Shown: piece after piece, positions 1 to 5,711 of the stretch
How positions within the stretch are numbered: position 1 is the first letter of the stretch
Layout: each line of letters starts with the position of its first letter
NCBI GenBank assembly: GCA_021768055.1
Contig: JAASSE010000089.1
Coordinates: forward strand, 1 to 5,711
DNA length: 5,711 nt
Reading direction: 5' to 3'
Source: Gammaproteobacteria bacterium
GTDB lineage: Bacteria; Pseudomonadota; Gammaproteobacteria; SZUA-229
Made by a program: the position numbers and the translations under genes
Notes under the pieces: model-generated
What the model saw: only the letters and a program-made list of their open reading frames with translations
Told to the model about the DNA's origin: nothing
Databases searched by the model: none

Positions 1-284
1 CCAATCGGAAGATAACGCACAAAGCCCTGGCGCATCTGCGCAACGTTAATGTCCAGCATCATCACCACAAACAGGAACAGCACCATCACCGCACCGACAT
101 AGACCAGCACTAGCACGATCGCGAGGAACTCTGCTTCGAGCAGCAACCACAATGCCGAGCAGCTGAAGAAACTCAGCACCAGGAACAGCGCCGAGTGCAC
201 CGGGTTGCGCGAGCTGATCACGCCCAGGCCTGCCAGCAACAACATGCCGGCGAAGAAATAAAATACCAGGTCAATAAAACTCAT
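1..284 (-). CDS. nuoJ: NADH-quinone oxidoreductase subunit J, N-terminal part (3' end outside window)
   Basis: This is the first 94 codons of NuoJ (equivalent to mitochondrial ND6, usually about 165-220 residues), a membrane subunit in the complex I arm near NuoH, NuoA and NuoK. Reading the minus strand from ATG 284 gives MSFIDLVFYFFAGMLLLAGL and so on, open to the window edge. Three hydrophobic helices are visible at about 4-22, 31-50 and 53-76. The family marks are SRNPVHSALFLVLSFF (25-40), an acidic pair after helix two (E50, E52), and VLVYVGAVMVLFLFVVMML (59-77), which corresponds to the conserved 'YAGAIMVLFVFVVMML' segment containing the pi-bulge helix of this subunit. The gene follows nuoI by six bases in the normal nuoI-nuoJ order. 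No clear Shine-Dalgarno sequence precedes it, so initiation may depend on ribosomes finishing nuoI. Confidence 0.96.
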   Translation of the reverse strand, partial: MSFIDLVFYFFAGMLLLAGLGVISSRNPVHSALFLVLSFFSCSALWLLLEAEFLAIVLVLVYVGAVMVLFLFVVMMLDINVAQMRQGFVRYLPI

Positions 285-290
285 CGTTCG

Positions 291-779
291 TTATCTGTAA
301 GGCGCATCCGCCTGTTTGTTAGCAGCAATCTCTTCTTCGTACTTGTCACCGATCTCAAGCAACATATCCTTGGTCATGATATTGTCGCCACGCTTTTCGA
401 AGTGGTATTCAAAAATATGCGTTTCGACGATTGAATCAACCGGACACGCCTCTTCACAAAAACCGCAGTAAATGCACTTGAACAAGTCAATGTCATAACG
501 CGTAGTACGCCGGGTACCGTCTTCGCGCTCTTCGGAATCGATCGTAATCGCCAGTGCCGGACACACGGCCTCGCACAATTTGCACGCAATGCAACGCTCT
601 TCACCGTTTTCATAACGGCGCAATGCATGCAGGCCACGAAAACGTGGTGACATCGGCGTCTTTTCTTCCGGGTACTGTATCGTGATCTTGCGCCTGAACA
701 GATAGTGCCCGGTCACGTTCATACCCTTGAGCAATTCCCACAGGGCGAAGCTTTTAATGAACTGGCTGACTCTACTCAT
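291..779 (-). CDS. nuoI: NADH-quinone oxidoreductase subunit I (two [4Fe-4S] ferredoxin-type subunit)
   Basis: NuoI (162 residues, equivalent to TYKY/NDUFS8) holds clusters N6a and N6b, which hand electrons from NuoG to the terminal cluster N2 in NuoB near the membrane surface. It has two 8Fe-ferredoxin motifs. [12 protein letters not shown] gives C63, C66, C69 and C73, and [12 protein letters not shown] gives C102, C105, C108 and C112, so all eight ligands are present. The N-terminal stretch ([19 protein letters not shown], about 10-28) is the amphipathic region that lies against the membrane arm, followed by the conserved ITIQYPEEK and [19 protein letters not shown]. The tail DAPYR is typical of short proteobacterial NuoI. 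The start was placed at ATG 779 rather than 818 because of the ribosome binding site and to avoid overlap with nuoH; the resulting [11 protein letters not shown] start is normal for the family. The TAA stop is six bases before nuoJ. Confidence 0.98.
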   Translation of the reverse strand: MSRVSQFIKSFALWELLKGMNVTGHYLFRRKITIQYPEEKTPMSPRFRGLHALRRYENGEERCIACKLCEAVCPALAITIDSEEREDGTRRTTRYDIDLFKCIYCGFCEEACPVDSIVETHIFEYHFEKRGDNIMTKDMLLEIGDKYEEEIAANKQADAPYR

Positions 780-783
780 CCTG

Positions 784-788
784 CACCT
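784..788 (-). promoter_or_regulatory. Ribosome binding site of nuoI, overlapping the nuoH stop
   Basis: AGGTG on the minus strand overlaps the TAG stop of nuoH and lies four bases before the nuoI ATG (TAGGTGCAGGATG). This decides the start at 779 over an upstream in-frame ATG at 818, which would overlap the nuoH coding region by 32 bases. Confidence 0.6.
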
Positions 789-1857
789 ACACCGACCATG
801 GCCCGACTTTCGCAACAACCATCACAGCTTCGACAAACAGCCACACGATCGTTACCGGGATAAAAACCTTCCAGCCCAGGCGCATGATCTGGTCATAGCG
901 ATAACGCGGGAAAGTTGCGCGGAACCAGAGGAAGCAGAATATAAAGAATGCTGTCTTGGCAAAGAACCAGAGCATACTGGTTTGCGCTAGCCAGGTACCT
1001 TGCGCAAAGGCAACACCTTCGAATGGTGACAGCCAGCCGCCGACAAACATGATCGCGACCAGTGCCGATATCAGGATGATGTTGGCGTACTCGGCGAGGA
1101 AGAACACCGCGAAGGCCATACCGGAATACTCGACATGGAAGCCGGCAACGATTTCAGACTCGCCTTCGGCGACATCAAATGGGGCGCGGTTGGTTTCCGC
1201 GACACCAGAAATAAAATAGACCAGGAACAATGGCAGCAGCGGCCACACGAACCAGCTGGACACGCCACCCGCCTGGCCTTCGACAATGGCGCCGACATTA
1301 AGGCTACCGCTGGCCATCAACACACCAACCAGCGCAAAACCCATGGCAATTTCATACGCCACGATCTGTGCCGCCGAGCGCAAGGCACCCATCATCGCGT
1401 ACTTGGAGTTTGATGCCCAGCCGGCGATGATCACGCCGTAAACACCGATCGACGTCAGCGCCAGTATGTACAACAGGCCGGCATCCAGGTCGGTCAGCAC
1501 CATGCCACGATCGAACGGTATCACCGCCCATGCCGCCAGCGCCGGGCCGATGGACAGAATCGGCGCGAACAGGAACAGGAAACGGTTGGCATTGGTCGGC
1601 ACCACGATTTCCTTGAACATCAGTTTCACCGCATCGGCAATCGGCTGCAGCCAGCCACGCGGCCCGACACGGTTTGGCCCGATGCGTACCTGCATATAAC
1701 TGATCACCTTACGTTCGGCATAGGTGGTGTAGGCCACTGCAAGCATCAACGGCAACACGATCAGGATGATCTTGAAGATTATTTCCAGGAACAGCTGCCA
1801 GCCTGGTGGGAACCAGTTCCAGATATCGAGGCTGAGACTTACAATGGAATCAATCAC
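787..1857 (-). CDS. nuoH: NADH-quinone oxidoreductase subunit H (membrane subunit at the quinone site)
   Basis: NuoH (356 residues, equivalent to mitochondrial ND1) is an integral membrane protein that forms much of the quinone-access chamber and links the peripheral arm to the proton-pumping arm. About eight hydrophobic segments can be seen, the first at roughly 21-44. Family signatures are all present: AERK at 47-50, [11 protein letters not shown] at 58-68, [19 protein letters not shown] at 146-164, [15 protein letters not shown] at 221-235 followed by [10 protein letters not shown] (237-246), and [18 protein letters not shown] at 313-330. The acidic loop after ETNRAPFD is typical of the subunit and is implicated in quinone coupling. 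The start codon is GTG: no ATG lies between it and the nuoG stop, and the first in-frame Met codon (residue 38) falls inside the first helix. The gene sits five bases after nuoG and seven before nuoI. The TAG stop lies within the nuoI ribosome binding region. Confidence 0.98.
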   Translation of the reverse strand: MIDSIVSLSLDIWNWFPPGWQLFLEIIFKIILIVLPLMLAVAYTTYAERKVISYMQVRIGPNRVGPRGWLQPIADAVKLMFKEIVVPTNANRFLFLFAPILSIGPALAAWAVIPFDRGMVLTDLDAGLLYILALTSIGVYGVIIAGWASNSKYAMMGALRSAAQIVAYEIAMGFALVGVLMASGSLNVGAIVEGQAGGVSSWFVWPLLPLFLVYFISGVAETNRAPFDVAEGESEIVAGFHVEYSGMAFAVFFLAEYANIILISALVAIMFVGGWLSPFEGVAFAQGTWLAQTSMLWFFAKTAFFIFCFLWFRATFPRYRYDQIMRLGWKVFIPVTIVWLFVEAVMVVAKVGPWSV

Positions 1858-1862
1858 GGTAA

Positions 1863-4304
1863 TCAGACCTTTTCGATAGCCACTTCGCCAAACGGATCAC
1901 CGAGCAACTCACTGCCGATTACACCCATCGGGATCCATGCACTGCCTGCCGGCACGTTTTCATCGATCACCAGTTTCAGTATTGCACTGACATCACCCTG
2001 CTTCACATTAACACTGGTAACGTCTTCATCAAGCCCCAGCTTGGATGCATCGTCGGGATTGATGCTGACATCAAGAGTCAGGGCATCCTCTGTCTGTTGC
2101 AATGATGCTGCACGACGCACCAGCGCATCCGTTGCATAAATGGGCACATCAGCCGCGCGCATTAACTTGCTCCTGGTCGTAGCAAGTTTTATTTTTGGTA
2201 CATCTGTAATCGTATTGCTGAGTTCGATGTCTTCACACTCGGCGCGTAATTCATCGCGCACCTGTTCAGATGATATTTGCTCAAAACCATCAAGCTTCAA
2301 CATGTTGCCCAGCACGCGCAATATTTTCCATGCGGGCCTGGCTTCACCTGCCGGGCTGTTTGCGCCCTTGAAACTTTGCCAGGCACCTTCGGCATTAACA
2401 AAAGTACCGGATGTTTCAGTAAATGCTGCAGACGGCAGTATTACGCTGGCAACGTCTTCCAGTACCGGCGATCTGAAAGCCGTGATCGCTACTACCGATC
2501 TTGCATGCGTCAGTGCATTGGTCACTGAATGATTCCGCGCAATATCATGTTCAGGTTCGACATTAAGCAGAATAGCTGTCGATAAAGGCGCATCCGCAAT
2601 TCCGTCAACATTCAATCCTGTTATACCCGTCTCCGTATTCGCGGCTCCGCGATGCGGTACCGCTCCTGCGAGCCAGGCACCAGCACTATTACAGCCATCG
2701 GTCAGATAACCGAAGATGCTGCCGGTCTGGCTGGCAATCGCCTCAGCCAGGGCACGCAACGCAGCAAAAGCAGGATGCATAACCGTCTGGCTGCCCAGTA
2801 TCACGGTAGTGTTTTCGCCATCATTTAATTGCTGCACGATGACCTTGTGAGCATCAGTCGGTTTTGCCGATTTAACCGCATCTGCGATATACGCTGGCGC
2901 TGCATTGCCGGACGCCGCAAACGCAGCAGCAGCTATCGCAGCCAGTTCATGCGGCAGCTTCTGCTGGGCAACGGCAATATTGCTGGCAACCGGGAAGTTT
3001 AAATCGAATACTTTCGTATTAACAAAATGTATCGTAGCTCCGTTATTGACCGCGGCCTTGCGCAAGCGATGGTTAGCAATCGGCTGTTCCTTGCGTGTAT
3101 TGGATCCGATCAGCAAGGCCGCATCCAGGTTCTCGATGTTGTCGAGATTCTGCCCCAGCCACGGCATCACCGGCGCAGCATCCTGATCGCTGAAATCGCA
3201 CTGGCGCAAGCGATGATCGATGCTACCGCTGCCGAGCGCGCGTACCAGTTTCTGCAGCAGATACATTTCTTCCAGGGTTGAAGACGGGGAAACCAGTGCC
3301 GCCAGTGTATCTGAAGCTGTTGCCTCGTTTGCTGTTTCTTCCTCGCCGGTACCTGATCGCCCAGCTTCCAGACCCTGCTTGATTTCAGACACGGCAACTT
3401 TCAGTGCATAGTCCCAGTTGGTTTCTATCCATTCACCATCCTTGAGCACCATTGGCGCGGTCAGGCGATCTTCAGATGCAATGCCTTCGTAGCTGAACCG
3501 GTCGCGATCGGAAATCCACACTTCGTTGATCGCTTCGTTGTCACGCGGCACCACGCGTATGACTTCGCCACGCAGCGTGTGCACATAAATGTTCGAACCT
3601 ATGCAATCATGCGGCGCAACGGATGCGTGCTGTGTCAACTCCCAGGCACGCGCGGCAAAGCGCGAAGGTTTCGCAGTCAACGCACCCACCGGACAAATAT
3701 CAATAACGTTACCGGACATTTCCGAGGTAACGCTCTGCTCGATAAAGGTGCTGATCAAAGCATTTTCACCGCGCCCGGTCATACCCAGCTCACGCAAACC
3801 GGCGATCTCTCGGCCGAAACGAATGCAGCGTGTGCAATGTATACAGCGGGTCAGTTCTGTTGCGATCAGTGGACCGATGTTCTTGTCGAATACCACGCGC
3901 TTGCCTTCAACGTATTCGGATACATCCTGGCCATAACCCATGGCGACATCCTGCAGTTCGCACTCACCGCCCTGGTCACATATCGGGCAATCCAGCGGGT
4001 GGTTGATCAGCAGGAACTCCATTACTGAGCGTTGTGCTTCGCGTGCAGCTTCGGATTGCGTGTGCACGACCATGCCGTCCATCACCGGGGTCGCACAGGC
4101 AGGCAGCGGTTTGGGTGCTTTTTCGACCTCGACCAGGCACATGCGGCAGTTGGCGGAGACAGCGAGCTTCTCGTGGTAACAGAAACGTGGCACCTTGATA
4201 TCGGCCCTATCCGTGACTTCGATCAGCATCGCACCCTTGGGTGCCTGCAGCTCACGGCCATCAACCGTAATGGTTACGTATTCTGTGTCTCTGACTTCTG
4301 ACAT
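1863..4304 (-). CDS. nuoG: NADH-quinone oxidoreductase subunit G (iron-sulphur electron-wire subunit)
   Basis: NuoG (813 residues) is the large peripheral-arm subunit that carries electrons from NuoF towards NuoI. The N-terminal ferredoxin domain has the [2Fe-2S] ligands C42, C53, C56 and C70. Next comes the His-Cys motif H102, C106, C109, C115 ([15 protein letters not shown]), then the [4Fe-4S] ligands C154, C157, C160 and C204 (CIHCTRC, then [10 protein letters not shown]). A molybdopterin-oxidoreductase-like domain fills most of the rest; in this family it is structural rather than catalytic. It includes [20 protein letters not shown] (398-417), [18 protein letters not shown] (623-640) and a conserved [15 protein letters not shown] stretch (653-667). 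The E. coli-type N7 cluster cysteines are absent: the aligned region around 230-237 reads APHDCIGS, leaving only C234. A Glu/Thr/Ala-rich linker lies at about 313-332. The ATG overlaps the nuoF stop by one base, and the TGA stop is five bases before nuoH. Somewhat longer than many homologues, shorter than E. coli's 908-residue form. Confidence 0.98.
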   Translation of the reverse strand: MSEVRDTEYVTITVDGRELQAPKGAMLIEVTDRADIKVPRFCYHEKLAVSANCRMCLVEVEKAPKPLPACATPVMDGMVVHTQSEAAREAQRSVMEFLLINHPLDCPICDQGGECELQDVAMGYGQDVSEYVEGKRVVFDKNIGPLIATELTRCIHCTRCIRFGREIAGLRELGMTGRGENALISTFIEQSVTSEMSGNVIDICPVGALTAKPSRFAARAWELTQHASVAPHDCIGSNIYVHTLRGEVIRVVPRDNEAINEVWISDRDRFSYEGIASEDRLTAPMVLKDGEWIETNWDYALKVAVSEIKQGLEAGRSGTGEEETANEATASDTLAALVSPSSTLEEMYLLQKLVRALGSGSIDHRLRQCDFSDQDAAPVMPWLGQNLDNIENLDAALLIGSNTRKEQPIANHRLRKAAVNNGATIHFVNTKVFDLNFPVASNIAVAQQKLPHELAAIAAAAFAASGNAAPAYIADAVKSAKPTDAHKVIVQQLNDGENTTVILGSQTVMHPAFAALRALAEAIASQTGSIFGYLTDGCNSAGAWLAGAVPHRGAANTETGITGLNVDGIADAPLSTAILLNVEPEHDIARNHSVTNALTHARSVVAITAFRSPVLEDVASVILPSAAFTETSGTFVNAEGAWQSFKGANSPAGEARPAWKILRVLGNMLKLDGFEQISSEQVRDELRAECEDIELSNTITDVPKIKLATTRSKLMRAADVPIYATDALVRRAASLQQTEDALTLDVSINPDDASKLGLDEDVTSVNVKQGDVSAILKLVIDENVPAGSAWIPMGVIGSELLGDPFGEVAIEKV
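1868..1871 (-). promoter_or_regulatory. Ribosome binding site of nuoH (GTG start)
   Basis: AAGG (within AAAAGGT) on the minus strand lies ten bases before the GTG at 1857, inside the last codons of nuoG. The spacing is a little long but workable, and it supports starting nuoH at this GTG, since the next in-frame ATG codon would remove the first transmembrane helix. Confidence 0.5.
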
Positions 4305-5584
4305 TACGCAGCCTTCACCATGCTTTGTTTATGGTCGATGTAGTATTCGAATTCATGCCGGAAATGCTTGATAAAGCTGCGCACCGGCATTGCCGCGGCA
4401 TCACCCAATGCACAAATGGTACGGCCTTCAATCTTGCTGGCGACATCATCAAGCTTGGCGAGGTCTTCCATCGTACCCTTGCCTTCGACAATGCGCGTCA
4501 GCATACGGTACAGCCAGCCGGTACCTTCTCGGCACGGTGTGCACTGGCCGCATGATTCTGAAAAATAAAAGCGCGAAATGCGGCGCAGCGCTTCGACCAT
4601 GTCAGTGGTTTCATCCATCACGATCACTGCGCCGGAGCCGAGCATGGAACCCGCTTCAACGATGGAGTCGTAATCCATGTTGGCCTGCATCATGATGTCT
4701 CCCGGTACCACAGGCACCGATGAGCCACCTGGAATAACAGCCTTCAGTTTTCTGCCATCACGCACACCGCCGGCCATCTCCAGCAGATCCTTGAACGGCG
4801 TGCCCATGGAAATTTCGAAATTACCCGGCTTGTTTACATGACCTGAAACCGAAAACAGTTTGACGCCACCACTGTTGGGGATACCGAGGTCGGCAAACCA
4901 CTTGGCGCCGTTGCGCATGATCGCAGGCACCGATGACAAGGTTTCCGTGTTGTTGATTGTTGTTGGCTTGCCGTACAGGCCGAAGTTTGCCGGGAACGGC
5001 GGCTTGTAACGCGGCAGTCCGCGCTTGCCTTCGAGCGAGTTCAATAATGCGGTTTCTTCACCGCAGATGTAGGCGCCAGCACCAAGTGATGGATACAGAT
5101 CGATGCTGACACCGGAACCCAGAATATTTTCACCGAGCAGACCGTTATCATAGGCTTCTTTCAGGGCCTGGGTAAAACGCTGTGCGGGTTCGTCCATGAA
5201 TTCACCGCGCATGTAGTTGTAACCCACGGTCGCGCCCATCGCATAACAGCCAATCGCCATGCCTTCGACCAGTGCGTGCGGGTTAAAGCGCAAGATGTCA
5301 CGGTCCTTGCAGGTGCCCGGCTCGCTTTCATCCGAATTGCATACCAGGTATTTCTGCACCGGTGCAGTACGCGGCATGAAGCTCCACTTCAAACCGGTGG
5401 GGAAGCCGGCACCACCACGGCCGCGCAAACCGGAAGCCTTGACTTCCTCGACCACGTCTTCTGGCGGTGTTTTGTCTTTTAATATCTTGCGCCAGGCTTC
5501 ATAACCACCCGTTTTCAGGTAGTTCTCGTAAGACCAGGGCTGGTCTTCAAACTGCAATGTCGCAAAACAGACTTCGTTGGCCAT
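4304..5584 (-). CDS. nuoF: NADH-quinone oxidoreductase subunit F (FMN/NADH-binding subunit)
   Basis: NuoF (426 residues, normal length) is the entry point for electrons in complex I. It binds NADH, transfers a hydride to FMN and passes electrons to a [4Fe-4S] cluster (N3) in the cytoplasmic arm. The FMN/NADH Rossmann-like region shows the glycine-rich loop [16 protein letters not shown] at residues 52-67, [12 protein letters not shown] at 84-95 and [13 protein letters not shown] at 168-180. A SLBB-type segment follows (about 240-300, with VIPGGSS at 283-289). The C-terminal cluster domain has [14 protein letters not shown] at 344-357. Its ligands are C345, C348, C351 and C391 (in [10 protein letters not shown]), all present. 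The ATG at 5584 has a good GGAG and gives the family's usual N-terminus. The TAA stop shares one base with the nuoG ATG (TAATG). No defect or unusual feature is seen. Confidence 0.99.
   Translation of the reverse strand: MANEVCFATLQFEDQPWSYENYLKTGGYEAWRKILKDKTPPEDVVEEVKASGLRGRGGAGFPTGLKWSFMPRTAPVQKYLVCNSDESEPGTCKDRDILRFNPHALVEGMAIGCYAMGATVGYNYMRGEFMDEPAQRFTQALKEAYDNGLLGENILGSGVSIDLYPSLGAGAYICGEETALLNSLEGKRGLPRYKPPFPANFGLYGKPTTINNTETLSSVPAIMRNGAKWFADLGIPNSGGVKLFSVSGHVNKPGNFEISMGTPFKDLLEMAGGVRDGRKLKAVIPGGSSVPVVPGDIMMQANMDYDSIVEAGSMLGSGAVIVMDETTDMVEALRRISRFYFSESCGQCTPCREGTGWLYRMLTRIVEGKGTMEDLAKLDDVASKIEGRTICALGDAAAMPVRSFIKHFRHEFEYYIDHKQSMVKAA
4312..4316 (-). promoter_or_regulatory. Ribosome binding site of nuoG, inside the nuoF 3' end
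   Basis: GAAGG on the minus strand lies seven bases before the nuoG ATG, within the final codons of nuoF. Together with the TAATG stop/start junction at 4306-4302 it points to coupled translation of NuoF and NuoG, which assemble in the same NADH-oxidising module. Confidence 0.6.
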
Positions 5585-5589
5585 TTCGT

Positions 5590-5711
5590 TTACTCCAACG
5601 CGTCCAGAATCTCATCGACCTTTTCAGGCGTGAGATTTTCGTGATACACATGATTAACCTGCATCATCGGACCAGCAGCGCAGGCGGCCAGGCATTCTTC
5701 TTCTTTCTTTA
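5590..5711 (-). CDS. nuoE: NADH-quinone oxidoreductase subunit E, C-terminal part (5' end outside window)
   Basis: This is the last 39 codons of NuoE, the roughly 160-180 residue thioredoxin-fold subunit of the NADH-oxidising module. It carries a [2Fe-2S] cluster (N1a) and sits beside NuoF in the cytoplasmic arm of complex I. The visible part starts [10 protein letters not shown] and continues into GPMMQVN, which matches the family's second ligand pair (C-x3-C) followed by the 'P-x-M-Q-(V/I)-N' strand. It then ends with a short acidic helix and a TAA stop at 5592-5590. The reading frame is open to the window edge, so the first ligand pair and the start codon lie outside. Its stop is five bases from the nuoF start, which fits the usual nuoE-nuoF order. 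The residue before the proline is Gly, where many homologues have Ala. Identification rests on this motif and on the nuoF neighbour. Confidence 0.93.
   Translation of the reverse strand, partial: KKEEECLAACAAGPMMQVNHVYHENLTPEKVDEILDALE
5593..5596 (-). promoter_or_regulatory. Ribosome binding site of nuoF
   Basis: On the minus strand GGAG lies eight bases before the nuoF ATG and inside the last codons of nuoE (TTGGAG then TAA). It is a near-ideal Shine-Dalgarno sequence and supports the chosen start. Because it is buried in the nuoE end, the two genes are probably translationally coupled. Confidence 0.75.

Noticed and set aside
374..637. 87-codon minus-strand open frame within nuoI in another frame
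   Set aside because: It is an out-of-frame shadow of the cysteine-rich nuoI sequence. Its Cys and Arg content comes from the shifted ferredoxin codons.
291..818. Longer nuoI starting at ATG 818
   Set aside because: It would overlap the nuoH 3' end by 32 bases and add 13 arginine- and glycine-containing residues not expected for the family. The ATG at 779 has a ribosome binding site and gives the normal N-terminus.
2140..2532. 130-codon open frame on the plus strand opposite the nuoG 3' part
   Set aside because: It is antisense to nuoG, serine-rich and low in recognisable sequence, as expected from the complement of an alanine-rich coding region. Nothing supports an independent gene.
3579..4028. 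149-codon open frame on the plus strand opposite nuoG
   Set aside because: It lies wholly antisense to the conserved cluster-binding region of nuoG, has no recognisable domain or convincing ribosome binding site, and is explained as a shadow of a constrained coding strand.
1..5711. Possible undescribed system, mobile element, CRISPR array, RNA gene or internal promoter/terminator
   Set aside because: The whole window is filled by six consecutive nuo genes with gaps of at most seven bases. I saw no direct or inverted repeats, no hairpin followed by a T-run, and no foreign gene.

Overview
The window is a piece of a bacterial nuo operon, which encodes the proton-pumping NADH:quinone oxidoreductase (respiratory complex I, type I NADH dehydrogenase). 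All genes lie on the minus strand, so transcription runs from high to low coordinates in the order nuoE (3' end only), nuoF, nuoG, nuoH, nuoI, nuoJ (5' end only). The four internal genes are complete and look intact. Each carries the motifs expected for its subunit, including all the usual iron-sulphur cysteines.

The protein sequences suggest a gammaproteobacterium outside the Enterobacterales. NuoI is a short 162-residue form ending in an 'ADAPYR' tail, NuoH has the 'GFHVEYSG' loop, and NuoG is about 810 residues and lacks the cysteines of the N7 cluster that E. coli NuoG has. Base composition looks only slightly GC-rich by eye. The genus cannot be named from this window.

Layout in transcription order: 5711-5590 is the NuoE C-terminus with its second pair of [2Fe-2S] ligands. 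5584-4304 is NuoF (FMN, NADH and [4Fe-4S] site). 4304-1863 is NuoG (electron-wire subunit). 1857-787 is NuoH (membrane subunit at the quinone site). 779-291 is NuoI (two [4Fe-4S] clusters). 284-1 is the NuoJ N-terminus (membrane subunit). Gaps between genes are 5 to 7 bases, or a one-base overlap at nuoF/nuoG, so translation is probably coupled. I see no promoter, terminator, tRNA, repeat, CRISPR array or mobile element, and no gene-free stretch longer than a few bases.

Together the products form the electron path of complex I. NADH is oxidised at FMN in NuoF, with the NuoE cluster alongside. Electrons pass through the NuoG and NuoI clusters to quinone near NuoH, and the membrane arm, which includes NuoJ, couples this to proton pumping. 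I found no evidence of an undescribed system. The findings listed are modest sequence details of an ordinary housekeeping locus.
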